A stretch of DNA of 17,250 nucleotides from Kiritimatiellia bacterium (GTDB lineage Bacteria; Verrucomicrobiota; Kiritimatiellia; UBA8416), in contig SLBU01000087.1 of assembly GCA_007126175.1 (NCBI GenBank), positions 1 through 17,250 of the forward strand, in the 5' to 3' direction. Position numbers and translations under genes: made by a program. Positions 6,774 through 13,812 of this stretch are shown here, piece after piece. The notes under the pieces are model-generated. The model was not told the origin of the DNA and made no database searches. It worked only from the letters and a program-made list of their open reading frames with translations. How positions within the stretch are numbered: position 1 is the first letter of the stretch; every line of letters begins with the position of its first letter.

Positions 6774-8029
6774 AGCATATCCTCCTCTGCCTCGTCGGGG
6801 TCTTGTGGTTGGCGTGGTAGAATTTCCAATTGCACCATCATGATGCGCTGGCGCCGGACGCGCTCCACGGTTGCGCGGACGCCTTGTGCAATCGCTACTT
6901 CGCCAGCTTTGGGAATATGTTCGAGCTGGGCGGTGACCCAGCCGGCGATGCGGTCGGCACCGTCGGCCTCGAGTTCGAGATCCAGCTCATAATTAACATC
7001 TTCGATGCTTGTGCTGCCGGCGATAAGCCAGATGTTGGGTCCGGTTTGCTGGATGACGGATGGGGTTTCTCCAAACTCGTTTTCGACGTCGTCTGCAATT
7101 TCCTCGAGGATATCGCCGCGCGTGATGAGGCCGGCGGTGCCGCCGAACTCATCTGCGACAATGGCAATGCGGCGGTTTTCGCGTTGAAAGGTTGTGAGTA
7201 GCGCATCCAGGGGGGCATTTTCGGGGACGTAATAGGGTTTGATGAGAGACGAGGAGAAATCGGTTCCGCCATTCAGGATGAATCGTGGTACGTCGAGGAA
7301 GCCTTCGATCTGGTCCATGGTTTCGCGGTAGAGCGGCAGGAAATGGAAGCGGCAGCCTTTGGTGGTGGCAATTTGTTCTTCGAGGGGATCGTCGAGATCA
7401 ATGCCGATACAGTCGACGCGGGGGGTCATGACATCGCTGGCCTGGGTTTCCTCGAGGCGGATGATACCATCTACCATCGTGCGTTCCTCTTCATTGAGGA
7501 TGCCGGTTTCCTCGCCGAGTTCGACGGCCGTGAGAAATTCCTCTTCATTGAGGCTTTTACGCGGTTTGGGGAGTTTGTGTTCAAACAGTTGGGTGACGCG
7601 TTCAAGCAGAATGCGGGCGGGTGCCAGGATATACATGAGCGCATAGAGTGGGATGGCATAGGCACTGGCGAGAGCGGGAGCATGACGCATTGCGATACGC
7701 TTGGGGATTACCTCGCCAGTGATCAATACGGCAATCGTGAGAACAGGGATGGCAACCGCTTCCGTGTGCGGCACCTGCAAGGCACGAAGAATGGTGAAAC
7801 CGAGTGCCGATGCGGCCACGTTGACGATGGTATTGCCGATGAGGATCGTTGATAGAAGCCGGGTGGGGCGGGCGAGCAGTAATTCGACTACGGCTGCGCG
7901 CGAGGGGCGCTCGTTACGGATACGGTTGACCATGAGCGAATTGAGGGAAAACATGGCGGTTTCGGCACTCGAGAAGAACGCCGATGCCATGAAAAGCAGT
8001 AGTAGGATGGGAATACCCACGAGTATCAT
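6770..8029 (-). CDS. CNNM/CBS/CorC_HlyC-domain membrane protein (CorC/TlyC family)
   Basis: A 419-residue protein with the full family architecture. The CNNM (DUF21) membrane domain is about 1-180, with FFSSAETAMFSLNSL and LIGNTIVNVAAS. Two CBS domains follow, containing ASDVMTPRVDCIGID and RRIAIVADEFGGTAGLITRGDIL. The C-terminal CorC_HlyC domain starts near residue 335 and includes GSTSIEDVNYELDLEL, DRIAGWVTAQLEHIPKAGE and a basic VERVRRQRIMMVQLEI end. The family is associated with Mg2+/Co2+ transport or efflux. The start is set at the ATG at 8029, which overlaps the upstream stop as ATGA; a longer frame to 8125 would run into the upstream gene and begins with non-membrane sequence. Its own stop overlaps the downstream CNNM gene's ATG. 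It probably works alongside that shorter paralogue. Confidence 0.91.
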   Translation of the reverse strand: MILVGIPILLLLFMASAFFSSAETAMFSLNSLMVNRIRNERPSRAAVVELLLARPTRLLSTILIGNTIVNVAASALGFTILRALQVPHTEAVAIPVLTIAVLITGEVIPKRIAMRHAPALASAYAIPLYALMYILAPARILLERVTQLFEHKLPKPRKSLNEEEFLTAVELGEETGILNEEERTMVDGIIRLEETQASDVMTPRVDCIGIDLDDPLEEQIATTKGCRFHFLPLYRETMDQIEGFLDVPRFILNGGTDFSSSLIKPYYVPENAPLDALLTTFQRENRRIAIVADEFGGTAGLITRGDILEEIADDVENEFGETPSVIQQTGPNIWLIAGSTSIEDVNYELDLELEADGADRIAGWVTAQLEHIPKAGEVAIAQGVRATVERVRRQRIMMVQLEILPRQPQDPDEAEEDML

Positions 8030-8778
8030 AGGGCTTCGCCCCGGTTGGTTTCGACATCCACAATCTGGAGGCGTGTGCGCTGGATACGGTTGCTTTGCTG
8101 GACTTCGAGCGTATGAATGATCCATTCCTCTTCAATCTGTCGGACGCTTTGCACCCAGAGACGCCGGATGGGGCGTTTGGCATCGTCGAGTCCTTCGGCT
8201 TGCAGCAGGAGGCCTTGTTCGCTGCTGATCCAGAGGCGCACGCTGGCATAGGTGCCATGGGCGCTGCCGGTCGGGGCGTCGACCTCGATGATGTAACAGT
8301 GGAAGCCGCGGACGGTATCTTCCCCTGCATGTCTGGCACCGCGCCACCAAAGGAAATATAAGCTTAGATCGAGCCAGCTCAGGTCTGTGCGGGCAATGTT
8401 TGCCGTGAGATCGGGGAGCGGTGCAGGGCGCAGTTCAGGGCCTTGCCGAAAGGAAAAGATTGGTTGGGAGTCGGGCTGGAATGTGAGGGCTTCGAGGGGG
8501 GTGCCATACTCGTCCTCAATGGTATAGGCGACAGTGGTTTGATGGGTTTTCCAGTTAGCGTCGAGGGTAAAGCGGTAGGTTTCAATGGGTATACCCCGGC
8601 GCTGGCGCACAAAGATGGTGCCGGCTGCCAGCACTTGCACCCTGGGGAGTTGTGCGATTACATGGTCCAGCATGGCATCTGCAGACATGGGCGGAACCGC
8701 ATGCAGGTATGGTTGAAAAAGAAACATCCATACGAGTGCGATGATGCGAAATGGTGTCCTGTGATGAGTTTGGTGCAT
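8026..8778 (-). CDS. LolA-like exported protein (outer-membrane lipoprotein-sorting type)
   Basis: A 250-residue protein with an N-terminal signal peptide: basic HRTPFR, a hydrophobic stretch IIALVWMFLF, and a likely cleavage after LHA near residue 27. The mature part resembles the LolA/LolB-like beta-barrel family found in many Gram-negative genomes. Evidence is an early AMLDHVIAQLPRVQVLAAG, strands such as YRFTLDANWK, GFHCYIIEVDAP and VRLWISSEQGLLLQAEG, and the closing VQSVRQIEEEWIIHTLEV. Members such as LolA bind lipid or lipoprotein acyl chains in the periplasm, but many paralogues are uncharacterised, so a lipid-related periplasmic role is inference. The ATG lies two bases after the PUR-like gene's stop, and the stop overlaps the CNNM gene's ATG. 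This supports co-expression with those membrane proteins. Confidence 0.7.
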   Translation of the reverse strand: MHQTHHRTPFRIIALVWMFLFQPYLHAVPPMSADAMLDHVIAQLPRVQVLAAGTIFVRQRRGIPIETYRFTLDANWKTHQTTVAYTIEDEYGTPLEALTFQPDSQPIFSFRQGPELRPAPLPDLTANIARTDLSWLDLSLYFLWWRGARHAGEDTVRGFHCYIIEVDAPTGSAHGTYASVRLWISSEQGLLLQAEGLDDAKRPIRRLWVQSVRQIEEEWIIHTLEVQQSNRIQRTRLQIVDVETNRGEAL

Positions 8779-8780
8779 GT

Positions 8781-9008
8781 CTAGGCTTGTGCACCCTGTT
8801 CTTCTGGTGTGCTACGGTGAATTTTGATGGCTTCGTCGAGCGTATCGCGAATGGCTTCCAGGCCTTCGGCTGGAACCATCACGGTGTCGCGTCTGCCCCC
8901 AACGTCCTCTGTGATCCGTAGCACGCGGCCACGCGGATTTTCACGTAAGCTGATAAAGAATACTTTTCGCTCCGCAGGTACTTTCCTGTTCAACAATTCC
9001 TTGTCCAC
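8781..9008 (-). CDS. PUR-domain (DUF3276-type) nucleic-acid-binding protein
   Basis: A small protein of 75 residues from the chosen start. The core ERKVFFISLRENPRGRVLRI followed by TEDVGGRRDTVMVPAEG and EAIRDTLDEAI matches the bacterial PUR-alpha-like family (DUF3276). Members form a dimeric beta-beta-beta-beta-alpha fold that binds single-stranded DNA or RNA. GTG at 9006-9008 is preferred because AGGAG lies seven bases upstream and the family core begins soon after it. An ATG at 9038 or TTG at 9053 would add 10 or 15 residues, with less suitable ribosome sites. It leads the six-gene minus-strand operon and is preceded by a TTGACA promoter. A regulatory or RNA-binding role for the operon is possible but not shown. 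Confidence 0.78.
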   Translation of the reverse strand: MDKELLNRKVPAERKVFFISLRENPRGRVLRITEDVGGRRDTVMVPAEGLEAIRDTLDEAIKIHRSTPEEQGAQA

Positions 9009-9062
9009 GACTGCACTCCTGTTGCCGTTCGGCAGCATTATTCCTGAAACCAATATGCTGCC

Positions 9063-9090
9063 ATGCTAGCAGTGAGATTTTTGGTGTCAA
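9063..9090 (-). promoter_or_regulatory. Predicted sigma70-type promoter of the six-gene minus-strand operon
   Basis: On the minus strand a perfect TTGACA (9085-9090) is followed after 16 bases by TAGCAT (9063-9068, 4 of 6 matches). Initiation near 9055 would leave about 45 bases before the GTG at 9008. It lies in the divergent gap with mutL. Confidence 0.55.
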
Positions 9091-9110
9091 TCCTCACTTT
9101 CAGGAATTAT
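9081..9110 (+). promoter_or_regulatory. Possible mutL promoter
   Basis: TTGGTG (9081-9086) and AATTAT (9105-9110) are 18 bases apart and sit about 20 bases before the mutL ATG. The -35 overlaps the -35 of the opposing operon promoter, so the two would compete for polymerase. The boxes are only moderate matches. Confidence 0.3.
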
Positions 9111-9129
9111 CGTTTGCAAGAGCGGCGCA

Positions 9130-11049
9130 ATGACATACATTGACGGCATGCAAGCAGGAAATGAGATACGCGTATTACCGATTGAGGTAGCCAACCAGAT
9201 CGCCGCAGGTGAGGTGGTGGAACGTCCGGCCTCGGTGGTCAAGGAATTGGTCGAGAATGCGATTGATGCGGGGGGGGATCGTCTGGAGGTGGCGGTGAGT
9301 GCCGCGGGGCGCAAGCTGATTTCGGTTTCGGACAATGGCCGTGGGATGAACCGCGAGGATGCTTTGCTTTCGGTTGCGCGGCATGCCACGAGCAAGATTC
9401 GCGCGGTTGGTGATATCGATGTGATCCGGACATTGGGGTTTCGGGGCGAGGCGTTGGCAGCGATCAGCAGTGTGAGTCGGTTCCGTCTGACGACGTGCCG
9501 GCAGGGTGAGTCCGTGGGCACGGAGCTTCTCATTCACGGTGGGCAGGTGCAGGAGGCGCGTGATTGCGGTGCTCCGGTGGGTACGCGGATCGAGGTGCGC
9601 GATCTTTTCTACAATGTGCCGGCCCGGCGCAAGTTTCTTCGTGCGGACCAGACCGAGCTTGCCCATATACGTGATGTGTTTCTAACGCAGGCGCTGGCGG
9701 AACCTTCGCTTTCATTACGTTTGATGGTAGATGGGAAGGATTGGTATCGTTTGGCGGGGTCTGAGACTTTGGTGGATCGGTTGCGGGATTTGTTTAGCCC
9801 GGAGTTAGTTGATGGGTTGGCGGAGGTTTCCTGGCGGGGCCGGGATATAGCCGTGCGTGGCTATGTGAGCAGTCCACGGCAGCATCGGGCGGATCGCAAT
9901 GAGCAGTATCTTTTTGTAAATGGGCGTAGTGTAAGCCCTGCCTTGTTGCGCTATGCGATCGGGGAAGCCTATCAGGGGGCTCTACCGAAGGGGCGCTTCC
10001 CTTCTGTATTCCTGTTTCTGGAACTGGAACCATCGCAGGTAGATGTAAACGTGCATCCGACCAAGAAGGAAATTCGGTTTCGTGCCCCGATGCAAGTGCG
10101 GGATGCGGTGATAGCGGCCATAGCGGGGGCGTTGCAGCGGGTCGATGTTGCCGGGGAGGGAACCGCGGCTGCGGTACCGGACGTGGCACCGGGCGTGCCG
10201 GCAGCGGTGAAACCTGCTTTGCCTGCGCGTGATGGGCGTTTACCGATTGCGGATTTACCGCCGTTGCATGCGTTTCGTTATCCGCGTCGGGAGGCGCGTG
10301 TTCCCGATTTGCCATTGGAGGGGCGTCCGGTGGATGAGGTGTTTGCTGCGCCGGCAGAAGCGCCGGGTGATGATTTGCCTGTGGCGCCGGGAGATGATCG
10401 AGGGGAGGGCGAGACGGTTGCGCGGGCTGCGGATGAGGAGCTGGGCGGCGATGCGGCCCCTTGGTCGTGGTGCCGTGTGATGGGCCAGATTGGTGGGATT
10501 TATGTGGCGTTGGAGACCGAGGCTGGATTGGTGTTGATGGATCCGCGAGCAGCACATGAACGTGTGTTGTATGAGCGCTTGCGTTCGGTTATGGCGTTGC
10601 GCCAGGCGGCCTCGCAACCCCTGTTGCTGCCGGAGACGGTGACGCTGACGCCACGGGATGCCGATCGCTTGCGTCAGTATTTGTCGATTTTCCATACGTT
10701 GGGTTTTGGTATTTCGGCCTTCGATGGTAACAGTTTTCTGATTGATGCGCTTCCGTCGCTCTTTGCGGGGGTATCCGGAACGGCCTTGCTGCAGGAGGTG
10801 ATGGTGGATTTGGAGGCGTCTGGTGGTCGGGCGCGGAACGTGGCCTTGGAGTCGCATCTGCTTGAGGCGGCCTGTCGGGCAGCCGTTGGGTTGCGCAAGC
10901 AGCTATCGCTATCGGAGATCGAAAAGATTGTGATTGATCTGGCGGGTTGTGAAATGCCTTACACCTCGCCGCGGGGACGTCCGACGCTTATTCTGATGTC
11001 GCTGCGGGAGTTGCACCGAAAGTTTGGTCGTGAAGGGGCGGTGTCATAA
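9130..11049 (+). CDS. mutL: DNA mismatch repair protein MutL, with altered endonuclease motifs
   Basis: MutL couples MutS mismatch recognition to strand removal. The 639-residue product has the GHKL ATPase: VKELVENAIDAG (37-48, catalytic Glu42 and Mg-binding Asn43), DNGRGM (68-73) and TLGFRGEALAAISS (101-114). The transducer domain includes FYNVPARRKFL, QYLFVNGR and DVNVHPTKKEIRF. A low-complexity linker (about 335-440) leads to the C-terminal dimerisation domain. There the endonuclease motif DQHA(X)2E(X)4E reads DPRAAHERVLYE (471-482), and the zinc-binding CPHGRP reads SPRGRP (613-618). Both His positions are Arg, which suggests loss of nuclease activity as in MutH-using E. coli MutL. ATG 9130 has AAGAG seven bases upstream; ATG 9148 is an alternative. 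The 3' end overlaps the convergent gene by 62 bases. Confidence 0.95.
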   Translation: MTYIDGMQAGNEIRVLPIEVANQIAAGEVVERPASVVKELVENAIDAGGDRLEVAVSAAGRKLISVSDNGRGMNREDALLSVARHATSKIRAVGDIDVIRTLGFRGEALAAISSVSRFRLTTCRQGESVGTELLIHGGQVQEARDCGAPVGTRIEVRDLFYNVPARRKFLRADQTELAHIRDVFLTQALAEPSLSLRLMVDGKDWYRLAGSETLVDRLRDLFSPELVDGLAEVSWRGRDIAVRGYVSSPRQHRADRNEQYLFVNGRSVSPALLRYAIGEAYQGALPKGRFPSVFLFLELEPSQVDVNVHPTKKEIRFRAPMQVRDAVIAAIAGALQRVDVAGEGTAAAVPDVAPGVPAAVKPALPARDGRLPIADLPPLHAFRYPRREARVPDLPLEGRPVDEVFAAPAEAPGDDLPVAPGDDRGEGETVARAADEELGGDAAPWSWCRVMGQIGGIYVALETEAGLVLMDPRAAHERVLYERLRSVMALRQAASQPLLLPETVTLTPRDADRLRQYLSIFHTLGFGISAFDGNSFLIDALPSLFAGVSGTALLQEVMVDLEASGGRARNVALESHLLEAACRAAVGLRKQLSLSEIEKIVIDLAGCEMPYTSPRGRPTLILMSLRELHRKFGREGAVS

Positions 11050-12448
11050 AGACATGGATGAGTGGGTGCGTCTTCTGAAAGTGACGAACCACATCCATGA
11101 TGGCGCCAATACGCATTTCTCTCGGGGCATAGATAAAAACCGCGTTCATGCCGGGGCGGCGGTCTGTCATGATTTTTGAGAGTTGTTCTGGTTTGGTCAC
11201 GGCGATTTCCTCGATGGTGATATCCGGGCGCGCTTTGCCCTGGGTCCACTCTTCGGTAATCTGTATGAGTTGCGGCGGCGTATCAGAGGCGGGGGAGAGG
11301 TGTAATTCCCAGGGGTGCGCGAAGCGTTCTGCACGGTTGCGCTGTTCTTCGTTGGGGTTGAAGGCACGGTAGAAGAGTGTGCCTGGCGGTGGGGGCAGTA
11401 CGCGTAGGCCGTGGTTGTCCTCCATGGCCTCCACCAGTCGCGCCATACTGTGGGCATGCAGCAAGGGTAACTCCGCCTGATAATGGATTTCGACGAATGG
11501 GTCTTGGTTTGCTTCGACGATGTCGTGAATTGTCATGAGTAAACGTTCGACCGGTGCATTGTCGAGCAGAGGTTGTTGCGTTGGTTCGTTGGCCTGTGTG
11601 AGGTGAAAGCGTAGATCTGCGGCGGGGGGTGCGGAAGATGGGGATGCGTGGGAGACGGTCAGTTGCATGGTTTGTACGCGTTTTGATCCGTCCGTGCGCT
11701 CCGGCACGATACGAACGGTAAGTAGTTCTCCGGGGGCGAAGCGTATCTCGGGATTCTGTACTTGATGAGAGTATACGGCTGCTTGTGGGGCGCGGAAGGG
11801 CACGTCGAGGATCGAACGCGGTTCGTTGTAGTTCGCGGCAATGGAGAAGGGTCGTTCGACTTGGGCGGAGAGCTGTTCTTTTCCGTCTCGTTTGGTCGTG
11901 TGGGATGAGGTAAATACGAAGCCGGTGCGTGGGGCCGGTTGTCCGGTCCGTTGATCGAGCATGAGGTCGGCGGCGTGGTGTTCGTTCAGATAGAGGTGCA
12001 CGCGTTCGCCTTGCGGCCAGAACCGCAGCGCGGCGGGGTCTGGATGGAGCCCCTTGGGGAGTCCGAGCATTTCGATGGCTGTAGCAATGTCGCCAGGTTG
12101 TGCCAGTGCGACGGCGGTGGCTTCGTAGGCATTTCCGCTGCGTTCGCCAATCAGAAAGAACTCGACGATTTCGCGTGCGGACAAGCCAGTTGCCTCGGCC
12201 TGGAAGATTATGGCTGGTTCCGTCGTGTCGATGAGAATTCGCGGTAGCGTATGCCAATGGGTATTGGTTTCGGCGATGGCTTGCATCTGGGCAAACCAGG
12301 CCGCATTTTTTTCGAGGTTGGCCGCCCGGATCTCATCCAGTTCATCGTCAGCCAGGCCGTTTGTCAGTAGCAGGGCGAGTAGTGGCAGGGCCAGTAGTAG
12401 GGGGGCCTTGCATTTTTTATCTATATCCAACAGGACAGCAATATTCAT
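10988..12448 (-). CDS. Exported/membrane-anchored YdjY-domain protein
   Basis: A 486-residue protein with a hydrophobic segment at about 15-32 (PLLLALPLLALLL) after KKCK, serving as a signal peptide or anchor. Residues ~60-155 match the YdjY domain: ILIDTTEPAIIFQAEATG, IVEFFLIG, AYEATAVAL and TAIEMLGLPKG, then WPQGERVHLYL. The YdjY function is unknown. The middle is not recognised. Near the C-terminus NAVFIYAPREMRIGAIMDVV, then HFQKTHPLIHVFM, resembles the periplasmic ExbD/TolR fold, but this is only a pattern impression. The ATG at 12448 has no good ribosome site, so the start is moderately certain. The stop (10988) lies inside mutL, a 62-base tail-to-tail overlap. It follows rlmN by 53 bases on the same strand. 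Confidence 0.72.
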   Translation of the reverse strand: MNIAVLLDIDKKCKAPLLLALPLLALLLTNGLADDELDEIRAANLEKNAAWFAQMQAIAETNTHWHTLPRILIDTTEPAIIFQAEATGLSAREIVEFFLIGERSGNAYEATAVALAQPGDIATAIEMLGLPKGLHPDPAALRFWPQGERVHLYLNEHHAADLMLDQRTGQPAPRTGFVFTSSHTTKRDGKEQLSAQVERPFSIAANYNEPRSILDVPFRAPQAAVYSHQVQNPEIRFAPGELLTVRIVPERTDGSKRVQTMQLTVSHASPSSAPPAADLRFHLTQANEPTQQPLLDNAPVERLLMTIHDIVEANQDPFVEIHYQAELPLLHAHSMARLVEAMEDNHGLRVLPPPPGTLFYRAFNPNEEQRNRAERFAHPWELHLSPASDTPPQLIQITEEWTQGKARPDITIEEIAVTKPEQLSKIMTDRRPGMNAVFIYAPREMRIGAIMDVVRHFQKTHPLIHVFMTPPLHDQTFGATPAATSE

Positions 12449-12473
12449 GCCGTAGGGTAACCTGAAAGGGAGG

Positions 12474-12502
12474 AAAAAACCAAGCCGGAAACGTAGTTGG
12501 CT
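12474..12502 (-). terminator. Weak candidate intrinsic terminator after rlmN
   Basis: On the minus strand AGCCAA/TTGGTT arms (12497-12502 and 12478-12483, one G-T pair) enclose a 13-base loop and run into a T tract at 12474-12479. The stem is short and AT-containing, so termination may be partial and the YdjY gene may still be co-transcribed. Confidence 0.3.
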
Positions 12503-13353
12503 CAGGGTTTGGTGGCGAGCATGCCACAGGCGGCATCGATTTCGATGCCGCGGGAGCGCCGAATGGTGGCAATCAGCCCGTGTGCATTGAGCGCATCACG
12601 GAAGGCCAGGATGGTCTGATCGTCTGGTGGCTCAAAGTCTGCCCCTGGAATCGGGTGCGGGCGCATCAAGTTGATGCGAGCAGGAATACCTTGCAGCAGA
12701 TGAGCGAGGGCCTCGGCGTGGCGGGGGGTATGGTTCCGGTTGCGAAACAGGAGGTATTCGCAGAAAATACGGCGGTGTTTTGATCGAGGCGTATTGCGGA
12801 TGGTTTCCATAATGGTAGCAATGGGCCATTTTTTCTCGATCGGCATGAGGGTTGCGCGTTCCTCGTGGAAGGGGGAGTGCAAGCTGATGGATAAAGGCGA
12901 GGCAAAGTCTCGCAGGTAGGTTTGAATGCCGGGCAGAACGCCCGCCGTGGAAACACTGATGCGGCGCGGGGCAAAGCCGAACGTGCGTGGATTGGTGAGT
13001 TCCGCGAGTGCCGGGAAAAGCGCTGCGGGATTGTCGAAGGGTTCGCCCATGCCCATAAATACGAGGTGGGTGAGTTGCTGTGCTTCAGGCACCTGCGTGA
13101 TTTGCTGTAGGATTTCGGGCGTTGTCAATTGGGCCTGCAATCGCATTTGTCCGGTGGCACAGAATCGACAGCCCATCCGGCACCCGGCTTGGGTGGAGAT
13201 GCATAGCGTATGGCGCTCTTTTTCAGGGATGTAGACCGTTTCCACGGCCAGTTCGCCCGGCAGCGCAAAGAGATATTTTTTGGTGCCATCCGGTGCGGTA
13301 TGTACCGATTCGGGGGGCTGTAGGTGGCGATTGGTTGGGGGAAGAGGTGACAT
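12502..13353 (-). CDS. rlmN: RlmN-like radical SAM rRNA/tRNA methyltransferase, N-terminal domain absent
   Basis: RlmN methylates C2 of A2503 in 23S rRNA, and A37 of some tRNAs, by a ping-pong radical SAM mechanism. The motif CISTQAGCRMGCRFCATG (51-68) supplies the 4Fe-4S cysteines 58, 62 and 65 and the Cys118 equivalent (Cys51). GMGEP is at 101-105, ISVSTAGVLPGI is the SAM-site strand, and EIDAACGML gives the methyl-accepting Cys276 (E. coli Cys355). All catalytic cysteines are therefore present. The product is 283 residues, against about 350-380 usual: the ~80-residue N-terminal helical domain is missing, the protein starting almost at the DGTKKYLFAL strand. AAGGA before the ATG at 13353 supports this start, and an upstream terminator excludes a longer frame. 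A Cfr-like or specialised RlmN is possible. Confidence 0.85.
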   Translation of the reverse strand: MSPLPPTNRHLQPPESVHTAPDGTKKYLFALPGELAVETVYIPEKERHTLCISTQAGCRMGCRFCATGQMRLQAQLTTPEILQQITQVPEAQQLTHLVFMGMGEPFDNPAALFPALAELTNPRTFGFAPRRISVSTAGVLPGIQTYLRDFASPLSISLHSPFHEERATLMPIEKKWPIATIMETIRNTPRSKHRRIFCEYLLFRNRNHTPRHAEALAHLLQGIPARINLMRPHPIPGADFEPPDDQTILAFRDALNAHGLIATIRRSRGIEIDAACGMLATKP

Positions 13354-13373
13354 AATCCTTTCGCTTTCGGGGC

Positions 13374-13404
13374 AAAAAAAAACGGCGACCGTGATGGTCG
13401 CCGT
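13374..13404 (-). terminator. Rho-independent terminator of the RRM gene
   Basis: On the minus strand, a 9-bp perfect stem (ACGGCGACC/GGTCGCCGT, 13396-13404 with 13382-13390) and 5-base loop is followed by a run of T (13374-13382). It lies 19 bases after the RRM stop and just before rlmN, separating the two transcription units. Confidence 0.9.
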
Positions 13405-13422
13405 CCTTGCGTCAGTCGCGAA

Positions 13423-13716
13423 TTACCAGCGACCACCACGTCCACCGCCGCCGCCGCCGCCACCACCGGTACGGGGCTTGGGCTGGGACTCGTTGACTCG
13501 CAGGGCGCGACCGCTCATGTCGGTGCCATTGAGTGCTTCGATCGCCTTGTTTGCATCGGCGCTATCGCGCATTTCGACAAAGCCAAAGCCTTTGGCCCGG
13601 CCAGTTTCACGATCCATTACTACGCGGGCCGAGGATACTTCCCCGTACTGCGAGAAAAGATCCTGTAGGTCGCTATCCGTCACGCTGTACGGCAGGTTTC
13701 CAACATAGATATCCAT
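13423..13716 (-). CDS. RNA-recognition-motif (RRM) RNA-binding protein with glycine-rich tail
   Basis: A single-RRM protein of 97 residues, of the kind found in cyanobacteria and many other bacteria (Rbp family), often cold- or stress-responsive. RNP2 is IYVGNL (3-8) and RNP1 is KGFGFVEM (42-49), with aromatic Tyr4, Phe44 and Phe46 positioned to stack on RNA bases. DRETGRAKGFGF and AIEALNGTDMSGRALRVNE are typical. The tail after residue 80 is PKPRT, nine glycines and RGGRW, an RGG-like low-complexity end that may add RNA affinity. The ATG at 13716 has GAGGG at 13720-13724. The gene stands alone, with an intrinsic terminator behind it and a possible promoter about 110-135 bases ahead. Targets are unknown. 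Confidence 0.93.
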   Translation of the reverse strand: MDIYVGNLPYSVTDSDLQDLFSQYGEVSSARVVMDRETGRAKGFGFVEMRDSADANKAIEALNGTDMSGRALRVNESQPKPRTGGGGGGGGGRGGRW

Positions 13717-13791
13717 GTTCCCTCATCTTCTTCTGTGTCATGCAATGTATTACTTCGGAATCCACATCCACAACACGAGAAGGGTCCTGCA

Positions 13792-13812
13792 GTGTCACGA
13801 ACGATGCGACAC
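13792..13812 (-). promoter_or_regulatory. Hairpin in the presumed 5' leader of the RRM gene
   Basis: GTGTC/GACAC arms extend by a G-T and a C-G pair to a 7-bp stem with a 7-base loop, about 75 bases before the RRM start codon. A perfect TTGACA on the minus strand at 13846-13851 (weak -10 CATGCT at 13823-13828) would place the hairpin at the start of the leader. A role in expression, for example in temperature response, is conjecture. Confidence 0.3.

Noticed and set aside
9794..10555. 253-residue frame antisense to mutL
   Set aside because: mutL is certain here, and the antisense frame is a Pro/His-rich shadow with no motif.
11283..12257. 324-residue minus-strand frame inside the YdjY-domain gene
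   Set aside because: It is out of frame with a gene that has a signal segment and a recognisable domain; its Arg/Thr/Pro-rich sequence has no family features.
13440..13466. GCC/CCG triplet run, possible microsatellite or repeat element
   Set aside because: It encodes the glycine tail of the RRM protein, so coding explains it.
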